A stretch of 64,000 nt of DNA from Anaeramoeba flamelloides (GCA_027625915.1 JANTQA010000015.1:3997001-4061000); one strand, 5' to 3'; shown: positions 1 through 12,725, numbered from the stretch's first letter. The notes: generated from the sequence alone by a model not told the origin. Numbers and translations: made by a program.

Positions 1-2823
1 TTAAAAAATTTGATGAAATTTAGGTAAATCCGGGGTGCTAAGGGATATGTGTGTGATCTAATTATTTTTTATAAAAGCAAAAAAAAGTTAAATATTTGAA
101 GATACATATCTATTAAAGAGATAGATCCTTTTTTTTTTTTGTTATTTTTTTTTATCTGAATTAGCTCGTCATGCAATTAAAATCAGTGTGCAATTTTGAG
201 AAAAATTGGTTAATTAAAAAAACTTTTAAATTTTTTTGTTTAATATCTGTGTTTATTGGTTTGATTTGGAAATAATCACCTTGTTATATGACGAGTTTGG
301 CCTGGAAGAACGAAAAATATGATATTGTTCAAAGTGATATAAGATTATATTGTGGATTTCGAAGAACAACAATTAATATCATCTTTAGCACCAGAACAAT
401 CTCAATATTTTGAGTCTGGAAGGGAAATTCAAAACGAAGAATTATAAAAGGGGAATGTTGAACAAATGAAACAATATGAGTTGTTATTTAATTTTTTCAA
501 CTCAGGATCTAACTTGACAGAATAACAAACCAAAGAAAAACAAAAAAAAACAACTAATTTGTGTCTTTGTTAGGAAATTGAAAATAAAGTGAAAATGATT
601 ACCATTTATTATTTAAATACCAGTATTGATCAAATAATTTTGTCAAAGAACCAAATTATGTGTTCAAATAGATTTACAGTTGAGACGAGCCGTCTTTTGG
701 AATTTATGAGATTTACAACGTTGCAAAAAAATTAGTTAAAGTGTTCTAAAATAACTTTTAATAACATTTCTACAGTTTAATTTATTGGTAAAATACTTCT
801 TATTTCACCCAATTCAAATTCCAAAAAAGAAGATCAGAAGATTTTCAAACTTTGCCTAATAACTAAATGATTTCCCAAAATCTTTCTACATTAACTACAG
901 TACTATACTGAACTTTTTTGAGAAACAATCACTTTCTTATTTGTATTTATTCAAATTTATTTACCCAAATTTCCTCAAATAAGATGTTTGAGTTTGTAAA
1001 AAATATATAGCACTTTTATTGATGCTTTTGTTTTTTAAAATAAAATTTTGTCCTATAAAATAGACTAGAAATTTTAAAATGGGAAAAAATAAATTTTTTA
1101 TATGCATTCCCTTTATTATTTTTTTTTTCCTTATTAGTTTAAAAATATTTTCTATTTATTTTTCCTTTTTTTTGAAGGAAAAATAGGAAATTTACTTCTC
1201 TTAAAATAAAATCAATCAATCAATCAAAAATATTTTTTTCTAAATTAAACTGGTTTAACCAATAAAATTTATAATTAAAGATAATTGGTTATAATTATGA
1301 AAGTGTAAAAAAGCTTGAAATGTTTGGTTCAAATTTGTGTTTTTGATTGTAGTGTAAGGTGTTCTGAATAAAAATTGGATTTTTTTAATTTTAAGATTTA
1401 AAAATATTATAAAATTATAAAGGATCTTCAATAATTTAGATAAACTCCAAGAATTTTTCAGGATGTAATACCCATTTTAAACACCCTTTCATTTATTTTT
1501 CAAGAATTTATCTTGATTTATTGAAGAAGTATGTTGAAAATTTTCCAAATTTTTGGATTTAATTGTTTTAAATAGTTAGAATTTTTTTTCTTTAAAATTG
1601 TATCCAAAAGGATTCAACATTGTTAAAAAATTTATTTTTTTTTATTTTCAAAAAATAACAATTTTAGTATCAAAAGTTTTCATAATAAACAGAAATTTAC
1701 TTTCAAAAAGTTGGGTATTATTTTTGTGTTTGGGTCAAACATTGGGACATATTATTGAAAAAAAAAAACTTTTGAGAAAACCGAAAAAAAAAATCTACAA
1801 CTTTTAACTTTTATTGAAGAGAAACCCAGTTAGCTATTGTTATTTCAGGTGATTATTTTACTTAAAATTCATAATCAATCAAATTCCCTTGCAATTATTT
1901 CTCCAAATTCGGCAAATAAATTAATTTTTATTACCCCCAACATCAAATAATTCGATGTAGCCCTGAATGAGATCAAAAACACAAATAAAAAAAAATTTTT
2001 TTTTCAGTTGATGATAGATCATTGTAAACAAATTGGAAAAGTGTTGTTGTTTTAATGTTGAACAATGGTTTTATATACCAATAAGGAAAAAAATATTTGG
2101 TTGAGAGTTGTGAATGGATTGTATCTTTTTTCAGATTTTAAATTGAGAGAGATTTTTTGTTTTTCTAATAAATAAATTTTCTGTAAAGCTCTTTTTTTTT
2201 TTAAAAAAAAAGTTACAAAAAATTTTTTTAATCTTTTGAAAAGTTTTAGTAAGATAAATATTTATTACACTGATGATATAAATGATTGATATGTGTCGTT
2301 AAAAATAAAAAATTATTCTCTGAAAATAAATCACATAAATCAAATTTTGTTTGTACGTCTTGTTTACAAATTCGTTGCAAACTCAATTTATTTTTAAATT
2401 ACCCAAAAAAATTATCATTTATTATTTTATTAGATGATTTTACAATCCAAATATCATAATTATTGAGAGAAATTCATTGAATTCAAAATTGAAAAAAACT
2501 AATTTTTTTCTTAATTTTTTTTGGTTTTATTTGATACTTTAATTAACTAAATTATGAGTTGTTTTGTAACGACCTATGATTTTTTTATACAATTTTTGTT
2601 TTTAAAAAATCATTATTTTTTTTTAATTGCTGAACAAAGTTTTTGAAATAACAAAAAAAAACGTAATTTGGTTAGAAATATCGATCATTATTCATATTAA
2701 TTTTAAATAGGAAAATTAACCTTATTGACCACTAACTTGTATACTCAATTCTTGGAATAAATATTTTCATCATAAAAGTTCCTGCTAATTGCTCATGGTA
2801 ATTAATTTTTCCAGTATTAAGAC
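1..2823. other. Left-edge stretch without a confident gene
   Basis: This is low-complexity, A+T-rich DNA with no long reading frame on either strand. It could be the next long intron of the minus-strand cullin gene that starts near 5.9 kb, because introns of 2-3 kb are common in this window. A short reading around 344-447 is discussed under findings. Nothing else here is supportable. Confidence 0.5.
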
Positions 2824-3355
2824 TAAACCCCATTCCAAAAATTTGGACACACCCAAAATCAAAACAAAAAAAAAAAACTCAATTTATTATATTTTTTCAA
2901 ATGTAATATAAAACCACATTTAAGTTACCCCAGTATTAATGTTTTTATAAGTAATCTTTTTTCATCCAAATAAAAGAAAAAAATATTAAACGAAAGAAAA
3001 AAAAATTAGTGTGTCCAAAATAATGAAACGAGTTGAACAAAAAATATTGGTAAATTTGTTGAAATTTCACCAACAATTGTTGATCGATCAAATGATAAGA
3101 TAGCATCGACTAATTGTGGTGATTTTTCAATTTAACAAACTCAACACTAACCTTCTATCAACCTTTGAAAAAAAAATTCCAGATCTAACGAAACAGATTA
3201 CGTAACTGGAAAAAAGGAAATGAAAACAAAACAAAAAAGACAAAAAATGAAATAGTTTGCAAAATCAAATATTATTTCCAAATTGAATGTAAAGTGTCGT
3301 ATTGTTATCCATTCAACGGTTTAAACTGTGTCCAATTTTTTGGGAATTTAGTTTA
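2824..3355. mobile_element. MITE family A, diverged copy (about 530 bp)
   Basis: The left end begins TAAACCCCATTCC and the right end, read in reverse, begins TAAACTAAATTCCC. These are imperfect terminal inverted repeats of about 30 bp with TA at each outer edge. The interior shares an ordered set of motifs with the copies at about 23.96, 25.43 and 42.07 kb, including TTGGTAAATTTGTTGAAAT followed by TTGATCGATCAAA. No coding capacity is visible. This is the most diverged of the four full-length copies, so probably the oldest. Confidence 0.7.
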
Positions 3356-3555
3356 TTTTTGAGATATTTATTAATTTTCTAATTATAAAAAATTTTACAA
3401 AATCGGGAAAATTAGGGGTATTGAATCGTAAATTGAAATATTACTAATTTATATTTTTGCAAATTCTCACTATTTTTGGATAGGTAACAAATTGGATTTT
3501 ACAAATAGTAGTTAAATGAAAATTAGTATCATTTTTGTTTTTTTCTAGTGTCAGA

Positions 3556-3581
3556 AGATTAAAAGCATATGCTTTTAATCT
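3556..3581. repeat. Perfect 26-bp palindrome
   Basis: The sequence reads identically on both strands, with arms AGATTAAAAG meeting at CATATG. It is followed by a long T run. It could be a cruciform or hairpin site, a footprint, or chance. No function can be assigned. Confidence 0.6.
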
Positions 3582-3768
3582 CCGTTTTTTTTTTTTTTTT
3601 TTGAAAATTATAAAAAGCTTTTTGTTACTTATTTTAATATTGATAAGTGTCCCCTTGGAATTAAGAGCATATTACCCAAATATTATCAAAATTTTGGACA
3701 TTTTGATTTATAATTATTTTGTATTAGATTTTTTCAAAAAAATAAAAATAAAAATCCAAAAGGAATCT

Positions 3769-3831
3769 GATTTTTGTGATTTTTGTGATTTTTGTGATTT
3801 CTGTGATTTCTGTGATTTCTGTGATTTCTGT
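3769..3831. repeat. 9-bp tandem repeat, seven units
   Basis: There are seven head-to-tail copies of GATTTTTGT or GATTTCTGT. The first three units are the T variant and the last four the C variant, which suggests stepwise expansion after one base change. The array is open in several frames but does not lie in a recognisable gene. Confidence 0.9.
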
Positions 3832-4081
3832 AATTTAAATGATTTGTATTTAGTTTTGTGTACAAAAAAAAACTAATAAAATTTTCTTTGAATGCTTTTT
3901 TTTTAATATTAAATAAAGGGCATTTCAAATATTTCATTTCTGTTATCCAATAACTTTCTTATTAAAAAAACTATTTTATGAAAATCATTTTTAAAATTTG
4001 ATAAAGAGGATTTTCCATTAGAACAATAAATTAGAATTTTGGAGAAAAAAAAAGAAAAAAAAACTCACGAAAAATGATTGA

Positions 4082-4125
4082 CTAGTATTTGATAATAAAT
4101 TGAAAAAAATTTCACTTCATCTCCG
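4082..4125. repeat. MITE family B, left-end fragment
   Basis: TAGTATTTGATAATAAATTG followed by AAATTTCACTTCATCTCC matches the left terminus of family B seen at 60655. No partner terminus was found nearby, so this looks like a broken copy. Confidence 0.4.
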
Positions 4126-4581
4126 ATATTTTTATTGTTAAATTTTAACTTTAAAAAATTTAATTTGATCTAAAAAGATTTAAAAATAAGGAAGAGGTAA
4201 ATTAATAAAGACAATTTTCGTTTTTAATTGATTTGTGAAGATCTTTTTTTTTTTCTCTAATAAATTATTGTTGTGATGCAAAAGACAGTTTTGGGGAATT
4301 GAAATAAAAACTTTTCATTTATTAATTGGAAAATGAAAGGTATTATATTTTGAAAAGAACCAACAAACACAATTTTAATGATCCCATTTTCTTTGAATAA
4401 AACCCTTTTTTGAAAAGTTAATATAAGTTCATTGTTTTTAGTATCCAGTTCAAAATTATACATCGTGAAAGTAACTGAATAAAAAAGAAAATGAAAAGGA
4501 AATGAAAATTTTGTTCCTCTTTTAACATTCAACAGCCAAAAAAAAGAAAAAAAAAAGAAAAAAAAGGATTGCAAAACTTAC

Positions 4582-5886
4582 TTTTCGACAATATTGGCCA
4601 ATTTTATAGCTTTTGAGAAGAACTGAACTTAAGAGTTTATAGTGCTTTGAGGTTTGATCGAGAAAAGGAATTTCAAACCATTGCTCATAAATTTCATTAT
4701 TTTCAGAAAGCTTAACAAACATATTCAATAATTCTTCAATTGTTTCATCATCTTTGCACTTTGATCCCTTTCGATCGCTTTGGATTGTTTCAATAATTTT
4801 TGAAATTAATTTATTCTTAATCCCTAGTTTTAATGATTCTTCTCCTTCAAAGATTGTTTTTCTCCATAATTCAATCCCTATTCGATAAAGTGGTTTTAAA
4901 TTGTTTTTTTTGAGAAACTTTTCTTCCTAATTTATTTGAATGATTTAATAGGAGGTTGGATTAAACAAAAAAAAAAAATAAAAAAAAAAAGAAGAAATTT
5001 TTAAGAAAAGAGGATTTCATAAAAAGGAAATGTTTTTGTTTTCTCATATTTTTGAAAATTACAAATAAAAACAATACAACCAATAGAAAAATCTTTAATA
5101 GATCAGAAATTTTCCAACATTCAAGAAGGTTTTGTTTTTTTACAGGTGTTTGGAACAATTTAAAAACAAAGATTCGATTAAGAGTAATTTTACAAAAGTG
5201 TTTTAATAAAATTTACAAAAGTATCAACAAAAATAGATACTGAACTTTAGTAGACATATTATTAATACTTTTGGATTGAAATTTTAGTAACAATTATTTA
5301 AAAGAACCCATTTAACACTGAGTTTTTTTTTTTTTGGTTTGTTTTTCTTTAAAAAAACGATTTGTCTTGAACAAGCCGAATTAAACAAAAAAATAATCGT
5401 CTTATTGTGCTGAGTATTTCTGAAAACGGCTTTTTTGAATTGTATGGTAAAAGGTAGTTGTAGTATTTTTTTTTTTTAACATTGTTCTTTGAGAAGAAAA
5501 AGTATAACACGAAGAAAAAGAAGAATAAAATTTTTTTTTGTTTTTTCCTTTTTCTTTGTTATTAAATTAAAACAAAAAAAAAAATTAAAAAAAGATTTTA
5601 CTAAAACTGTAAACATTTGTTTGATTGTTTCAAGCTTGTCTTGTTGAATTTTCCAATTTTTTTTGATGATCTGTAAAATATTTCCATTCTCAATTTCCTT
5701 GAAAAAAACTAATTCTTTTGTATATTTTTCAATTAATTGTTTCGAAAAATCATAAAGCTCTTTTTCTTTCTTGAATCTAATAAAGGAATAAATTGTTGAG
5801 TATTGTTTGTAGTATGTTAAATTTGATGTCTTGTTCTGAAAGATTGCTTGCAGAAGACTTGAAACTGTCTCTAATTTTGAAGTCAT
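4582..5886 (-). CDS. Cullin N-terminal region (partial gene, two exons seen)
   Basis: Cullins are the scaffold of cullin-RING ubiquitin ligases; this part binds the adaptor. Exon 1 is 5886 down to 5602 (95 codons, ATG at 5886). A GTAAAA donor and a TTAG acceptor join it in phase to exon 2 at 4926 down to 4582 (115 codons), ending at a GTAAGT donor. The intron is 675 bp. The 210 residues align without gaps to the cullin-repeat region of CUL3 as I recall it, including LYRIGIELWR (CUL3: VYNLGLIIFRD) and PFLDQTSKHYKLL (cullin: PFLxQTSKHYR). A possible third exon near 4395-4474 (residues around ELILTFQKRV) is in the wrong phase for the strong donor. The rest of the protein, with the cullin-homology domain and neddylation site, is not visible down to position 1. 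The gene either continues past the left edge through a long intron or is truncated. The family call is fairly secure; the subtype is not. Confidence 0.72.
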
Positions 5887-6538
5887 AGTCAGAAAAAAAA
5901 AAAAAAAAATCAAAAAAAAATGAATCTTCAAAGTTTGAACTGGATTATATTTTTGATTCCGATTTGTCTTTAAGACCAAAGACTCCAAAAAAATAATTAA
6001 CTTTAGATTGCTACTTGACTTGGACTTTTTTGGATTCAATTCTAATATTTTAGAAACCCATATAATGATAAAAATAAGGCAAAATATTGATGTTTCATTT
6101 TCCAAATTTTTCTTTTATAAAGAAAGTTCTAAATGAAGGAGACTGTAATTTAACAGCTCTTTTTGAAAAAGGAAATTGATAATGAAGTCAAAATTTTTCC
6201 CATTTGTAATTCAAATAGCATATATTAAAAATAATAAGGCAAAAATTTTCAACAAGAAAAATACCCCAAAAAGTTAAAATTTATGTAAAAATGCACTGTG
6301 TTTTTAAACTTTTGTAAAGACTTCCACACCAATTCAAAATACTTAATGTTAATATTTTTCTTGAATCTTTTTGAGGTCTTGGTAGAAAATATTTGGATCG
6401 AAATAGAAAAGAGAATTTAAAGAATCAATAAAATGGAATAATTCTCTTGGAAAAATTGGATACCAAAAAAATTGTTCAAAGTGTATTTTTGATCCTTTCA
6501 GAATTTCATTTTTTCATTCTTTTATTGTTTTTTCAAAA
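5887..6538. other. Shared upstream region of two divergent genes
   Basis: This 650-bp gap separates the cullin ATG (minus strand) from the membrane-protein ATG (plus strand), so it must hold both promoters. It also contains a family B MITE. I recognise no defined promoter motif in it. Confidence 0.5.
6058..6220. mobile_element. MITE family B copy (about 160 bp)
   Basis: The interior TTTCATTTTCC, then TTTTTCTTTTAT, then GACTGTAATTT, and the right arm AATGAAGTCAAAATTTTTCC plus CATTTG, follow the order of the intact copy at 60655-60826. The left terminus is eroded. It lies in the cullin/membrane-protein intergenic region. Confidence 0.5.
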
Positions 6539-6916
6539 ATGGCTTTTGTTTCAAATATTTTAAAACACAAATTGGAATTAATTTTCCATTCTCTAAATTT
6601 TATTGGTTGGATAATTAGTATTGCTGGTATAAATAGCTATGGATCTGATATTAAAAAATTTTGGGGTGGCTATTTATTCTTTATGGTTCTAGGCTTTTTC
6701 TATTCAATTGCAAGCCTCGTTTTATATGCACTTGATAAATATAGCAAAAAAGTTAGAACAATATTTAACCACGGGCTTACATTAATTATACCTTTAATAC
6801 TTCTTGGAGGCGAAACTGTCAATAATGCAAGATGCCTAGCATTGGACAAATGTGAAGGAAAAGCAAGAGGTATTGTTTTTGGTGTCGTGTTACAATTCAT
6901 TGGACTGGTTTGTTAA
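6539..6916 (+). CDS. Small four-span membrane protein, unknown
   Basis: The frame opens at an ATG in an AAAATGG context and gives 125 residues. Four hydrophobic segments are visible at about residues 11-31, 42-66, 78-92 and 108-124. Short polar loops carry two cysteines near residues 98 and 104 (ARCLALDKC). The tetraspan layout resembles MARVEL-type proteins, but I see no diagnostic motif and do not name it. The apparent end, VC then TAA, may be false. GGACTG is followed by GTTTGTTAAT, nearly identical to the donor used in VPS26C intron 1, and a good acceptor ends at 7245. That splice would replace the last two residues with DRYQN and stop at 7261-7263. Codon use is less biased than in the flanking DNA, which supports a real gene. 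Confidence 0.6.
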   Translation: MAFVSNILKHKLELIFHSLNFIGWIISIAGINSYGSDIKKFWGGYLFFMVLGFFYSIASLVLYALDKYSKKVRTIFNHGLTLIIPLILLGGETVNNARCLALDKCEGKARGIVFGVVLQFIGLVC

Positions 6917-7548
6917 TCTGTTTTTTTTTCTTGTTTTTTTTTTTTTTTAACAATTCTGTTTGATAAATTGCATTTTTTTTTTGGGTTTGTATTGGGATCT
7001 TTGAAAGAATTTTTGTTTATTTCCAAGTAACATAAAGTTTTTTTGGAAGACTAATTATGGTAATACTTTAACCATTAGAAGAACAAATGAAAAATTAATT
7101 TGAAAAATAATAAAACATTTATTGAAATTGAAAAAAAAAGAAAAAATATTAAATTAAAAAAGAAATTTTAAAAAAAAGAACTGAGTGACTTATGAAAAGA
7201 AACAATAATAAACCAAAAACTCAAAAAAAAAAATACATCTTACAGGATCGTTATCAGAATTAAATCGAATTAACAATGAACGATTAAGCAAAAAGCAAAA
7301 CAAAATCAGCACAATCTAAACATAACAATAATTTATCATTTTGGATCTTAAATAAAGCCTTCCAGAAAGCAAAAAAGAAATAAGCTTTAGGGATCGAATC
7401 ATATTAACGAAAAAAAAAAATTATGTCTCTGTCTGTTTGATTGTGTGAGGTCTCTCAAATAATCAAGTTAGAAAAAAGTAATTCTATTTTTTGCTCTTTA
7501 ATCAGAAAAAAATTATTATCCTTTTCTGAATAATAATGATTACATAAA

Positions 7549-7709
7549 TTAAGGTTGGAGGTAACAAATGAATTCGTGATCTACAACACAAATGCCAACT
7601 ATTTATGATGTTTTAATTCTTCAATAGCAGTGTGTAATAACTAAAACTAACAGAAATAGTTATCGTTTGTGTTGTAGATCACGAATTCATTTGATACTCC
7701 CACCCTAAA
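7549..7709. mobile_element. Foldback MITE with ~54-bp inverted arms
   Basis: The left arm from 7549 and the right arm ending at 7709 are inverted copies. A near-perfect core of about 29 bp contains GAATTCGTGATCTACAACAC, and the arms extend imperfectly on both sides. About 50 bp separates them. I see no second copy in the window and no coding capacity. Confidence 0.8.
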
Positions 7710-7849
7710 TATTTGCCAGATTTAAACTGGATCAGTTCAAATTGTTCATAATGCAAATAAAATTCAAAAAAAAAACTTAAAAAGGTGATAAATTCTTAAA
7801 AAGTTATTTTTCTACTTTGTCAGCTTTGTTAAAAAATTTTTTTTTTCAA

Positions 7850-7893
7850 AAATTGAATTTTGGTGAGTTAAAAATTTTGAATTGGAGTTTAGG
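7850..7893. repeat. Isolated terminus of MITE family A
   Basis: GAATTTTGGTGAGTTAAAAA followed by TTTTGAATTGGAGTTTA matches the right terminus of the inverted copy at 42065-42600. The rest of the element is absent or unrecognisable. Confidence 0.55.
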
Positions 7894-10029
7894 TGTTGTT
7901 ATTAATATTTTGATGGGGTTCTTTAAAATTTTATAATACTTTCAACATTTATAACACCACTATATTACATACATATCATGCTATATAATTTTTTTTTGTT
8001 TGGGACTATTTACCAAAAAAGAAAAACAAAAATCGAAAAATTATTTTCAAGAATTTTTTAGTATTTATCAAAATGAATTCATGAAAATTGTGTGAAAAAC
8101 AAATAATTTCCATAGTTTCAACATTTACTTTTAAAAATATAGTACTTTACTTCTATAAAATTCTTTCATTTTATTTGGAGTTATTCAAAACCCAATTTTG
8201 AAATTTTTAAAAATGATCTAGAATGTTTTTTTAGTGAATTCCAAATAAAATGAAAATATACATCAGTACTACAAGAGTAAAATTTTATTTAAGAAAAATA
8301 TTCAATATATCTATTTAAAGGGGTATTTTGAGTATAAAAAGAAAAAATCCTGATTTTGAAATTCATTTTTTTTTAAAAGTCGTTTTTCAAATATGAAAAA
8401 ACATTAATCTATGTTAAGAAGCAAATGGCTCAAATGCTTGGAGAATTAAAGAGGGGTGTTATTAATGGGAAACAATTCATCATTGCAAGATTTACGAATG
8501 GAAGAATTTTTCAAACGCAATACAACGCAAGTTGTAATTTTTTTAAAAAGAAAAGAAAGAAATAAATTTTAGTTCATAAATGAAAAATTAAAGAACAAAT
8601 TTTTTTGGCAACTAAATTGAATGACACGAATGTGTTAAGCAACTATAGGCCTTTCAATAAAACAAAATTCAAAAACAATTACGTAACAAAAATAAATCGA
8701 AAAAAATCAAAGAACAAAAGTGTGGAAAAATACTATTTTTTATTGTCTGGCTCAAGATCTAATTTACTTGGAATTTCAAGGGTTTATTATTCCATTCCAA
8801 GTAACTTTTGTTTTGTCATTGAGATCTTTCAATGAAATTTTTTTCTTTATTTGTTTTTTTTTTTTTCCAAATTTTTTTTGGAAAAAAATTGGAAAAGAAC
8901 TTTTCAAAAAAGTGAAACTAAAAAAAAAATGTAAAAATCCGGAGTTTTTTCCTTTTATACCGACAGTAGTGCTTTAAATATGCTTTTCTCTTATTAGATT
9001 TTTTTTTTTTTTTTGTTGAAAATTTTGTTGCAAAAAAATAAAGAACATAAATAATAATAACACAATAACAGAATTATTTTTTTTATAATATTACAATTTG
9101 ATCAAAAAAATATTATCATTTTTTTTTTTTTTTTTTGGGAACATTACCTATCTTCTTCTTTTCCTTCATCATCATCATCCCCTGAGGGTTAAATATTCCT
9201 TCAGAGATTACAAATATATTCAATAATAATTTTTTTTATTAATTTCATATTTTTTTTATTTTATTTTTATTCCTATTATTACCTACTTTTCTACCTACAT
9301 ATTTCTTGTTTTTAATATCTTAGATTTCACTTTTATTGATCAATCTCATTCGCTACGACTCCCAACAATCCTCAACATAAGATTATAATTACCAACCACA
9401 AACAAATAATATTTCAAAAATTTATGATCCAAAAAGAGATGAATTATCTTCAAAATCAGATTAAAATAATCTTCTATTTGGATTAGGATTTTTGATTACA
9501 ATCAGAGAATAAATGGACAAATATATTTAAAATTTTTATTTTGAAAAAAAGAATACATCAAAATTAAATCAAGAAACCAAAATTTTAAAATAAAAAATTC
9601 ATAAAAAGAAATTTAAAACATTATTTTTTTATTGTTTCTTTTTTTCTTTTATAATTTATTCTTTGTTAAATTTACATACGAATTAAAAAAAAATTGAATT
9701 TACCAAAATTTAATTGCAGAATCTAAGTGAATTCTTTTCATTTTTAAAATTTTAATTGCGTCATATCTGAGCAAATTTTTTAGTTTTTTTTTTTGTATCA
9801 AACAAGATTAGGAAAAAACGAAAAATTATATTTAAATTTTGGAGATTAGATGTACTTTTTTTAATTTAAATATTTAACTTCAAAATTAAATTAATTTATA
9901 AAGGGGTAGAGTTGTGTTGATTCTTATTCAAAGGTTTTCAAAGTTGGTTTATTTTTTGGTAGAGGATCAAAATTTGCAAATTTTTTCGCAAAAAGAAAAT
10001 TTCTATTGTATCAATTAAAAAAAAATAGG

Positions 10030-10450
10030 GAAATTTACTTGAGGACTATGGAAACAGACTCAGATGATGTTGAGTTATTGTGCTATTTTACATTTACTTC
10101 TCAAAAAGAATTTTCGATATGAAGTAATTGATCAAAAAATGACTAATTTCGAAGTTAAAAAAATTATTAAAAAAAAAACAAAAATATTTAGAATATATTT
10201 TTGAAATGAATATTTATTAAAAAGAGAAATGGCCATCAAGGGTTTTTAAGTACTAATTCAAATTGTAAAACTTTTCAAACTTTAAAAGAAATTGGTAAAA
10301 ATATTTCGAAATTTTTTTAAGAATTTTTTTATGCGTATAGATTTGAATAGTAAATTATGAAATTGGAAATTCAAGTTTTGGTAGGATCTTTGAATTGTGG
10401 AATTTTGTTACTTTCCCTTTTTTTATTTGAAAGCAAATTCCAATGCATGA
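10030..10450. repeat. Interspersed repeat D, copy 1
   Basis: Ordered matches link this to 19500-19925: TTGTGCTATTTTACA, CTCAAAAAGAATTTTC, AAACTTTTCAAACTT, GATTTGAATAGT and TTTTGGTAGGATC. The copies are diverged and no terminal repeats were recognised. Confidence 0.5.
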
Positions 10451-11899
10451 TAGCAAAAACGAGACGAATTTGGGGCTATTTTAGAGGGTACTCTGAGGAA
10501 AATAAAATGAAATTTGATTGAAAGTCAATTGATTGTTTGAAATGAAATTTTAATGATCAGTCATTGAAATAATCAATGGGACTTAATAATTAATTATAAG
10601 GTTATTTTTATCACAATTTTGGCAATTAAATGAAAAATGTCGAAATACAAAATAGAAAATTATATGAAAAATTATTGAAAATTCAAAAGAGATTTATTTT
10701 TCGATTGTTATAAGTGAAAAAACGATACATTATCCAAAAAAAAAATAAAAAAAACAACAAAAACAATTAAAAGAAATGTGACATTAAAAATTTTACAATA
10801 TAGAAATACTGTAAGGACTTTGGCGTCATTTTTACCTTATTTTTAACTTTTTGAAATGATCAAAATTATTTTGATACAGGGTTGATTCTATTTATTATTT
10901 TAACCTGGAGTTTAGCGATCCTTTTATATTTATAGGTTTTTTTTTATATAAGAAAAAGAAAAAAAAAATAAACTAAAATTTTAAGACATATGTTAAATTT
11001 CTATTTTGTATTTATACTAAGTCAAAAAAAAAAAAATCCCAAAAATAAAAAGTAAAAAAATAACAAAATGAAAATCTTAATAAAATTTTCTAGATATTAT
11101 GGTATATGATAAAGAAAATTCAAAAAGAAGTAATGTATAAAAATGAGTGATTTGCCTTAATTGTTAAGATGAAAAAAATTATTTTTATAATTAATAAAAA
11201 TGTAGAAATTATTATAGAACGATTAACTTATTTTATTGAGGGTGTTGATTTTTTTTTATTTTAGATCTATTTTTGTACTTGGAATACTGGAAAATGTGTT
11301 AAAAATAATCAATATTCTAAAGAATTATAAATGATAATTGTATAAAAATTTCTAATATCAAAACCTTTAATTAATTTTATTACAATTTATGTCTTTTTTA
11401 GAGGAGCTATTCATACTAGTAAATTTTATTGAAATTTCAAATCAAATTTCTATTATGAAATGACTAAAAATTGAATGTAAAATTCAATAATTTCATATTA
11501 TTTACACCCCTTTGCAGAGCTAAAATATTACTGAGATCTTAGAACATACCCAAAAGCGTTTTTATAAAAGAATTTCCGAGTTTTTAACTTGAACATTCAT
11601 GCCATAATGAAATTATTATGAAAATTTCGAAAAAATTAATCATTCTTTCTTCAGAAATTATCTATTTCTTAAATATATATGATAACAATTCAAATATTCG
11701 ATATACAATTTTTCAACTGTTTCTTATTTACCCAATTTTGATTGCTATGAAAAATTTTGACAAATTATCTCTTTGATAGCATAAAAGATTTAGTTTTTTA
11801 TTAAGGGGCTAGTAAACTAAAATAAATTTTAATTAAAATTAATTACAAATAAAAAAAAAAAATTCTACCACATGGAAATTGAAAAACAAAGGTAAAAAT

Positions 11900-12725
11900 T
11901 ATTAATATAATGAAAAAATTGCTTTTATTGCAATTATTCGAAATGAAATCATAGTTTTTAAAAAGAAAAATCAATTTTTTCTCGTTTTTGAAAAGTTCAA
12001 AATCTAACATATTTCTGAATTATTTAAAAAAATAATTTAATATTGGAAGATTTAAGAAAAAATATTATCTTTGAAAGGGTCTGTACAAAAATCCACTTTA
12101 AAAATATAAACACCAGGTTTTTTAATTATTCAAAATAGATTATCTACTTAATTTCCAAAAAATTACAATACTTTTTCAAAACTTGAAAAAAAATATAATT
12201 TTTTGATTCGAAAAATAGTTTAAATCAATTTTTTCTTTTTGTCGAACAATAAAAAAAATCCGAGAAAAAGAACCAAATAATCAAATTAAAAATTCTCCCA
12301 AAATGCTTTTTAAAAACCTGCAAAATTCAGCTTATAACCTAAAGAAATATTTTTTCATTTGATTATATTTGATCAATAATTAATCAACTGTTCCTGATTA
12401 TTTCAATAGGTTAGTAATTAATAACTCAATGATTAAACAGTATTAATAGTGCGTGATTTTTTTTTTCTTCAATTTTTTAAAGATTGTTCTACAAACAAAT
12501 AGAATATATTCAAACTTATAAATCTAATCAAAAAAAACAAAAAAAAAAAATTAGATATTATCAAATAACTGATTTTAATACACACCATTCCTTTTTTATA
12601 CTCTTGAATATTTGAAAAAGTATATTACCGAATATTTGAAATTTCAAGAAATTTTTGAAATATTTGCGAATAAAATACATCATCAAGGATTTCTGATAGT
12701 CTAGAATTCAATATTTGATTTATTT
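11900..12725 (-). repeat. Repeat family C, inverted copy
   Basis: Read on the minus strand, this shares ordered blocks with the direct copies at 21.8 and 38.6 kb. Examples are TTTCTTTAGGTTATAAGCTG, GGGAGAATTTTTAATTTGAT, AAAGAAAAAATTGATTT and GAAATTAAGTAGATAATCTA. The ends are approximate. There are no reading frames and the class is unknown. Confidence 0.6.

Noticed and set aside
3535-3876. 113-residue open frame with a DFC repeat
   Set aside because: It has no ATG start, the coding appearance comes from a 9-bp tandem repeat and T runs, and no family is recognisable.
9140-9420. Less A+T-rich patch with an acidic DDDDEGKEEDR reading on the minus strand
   Set aside because: Only one very short reading after an AG is visible and no partner exon could be found. 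I also tested a C/D-box RNA layout, but the box order was wrong.
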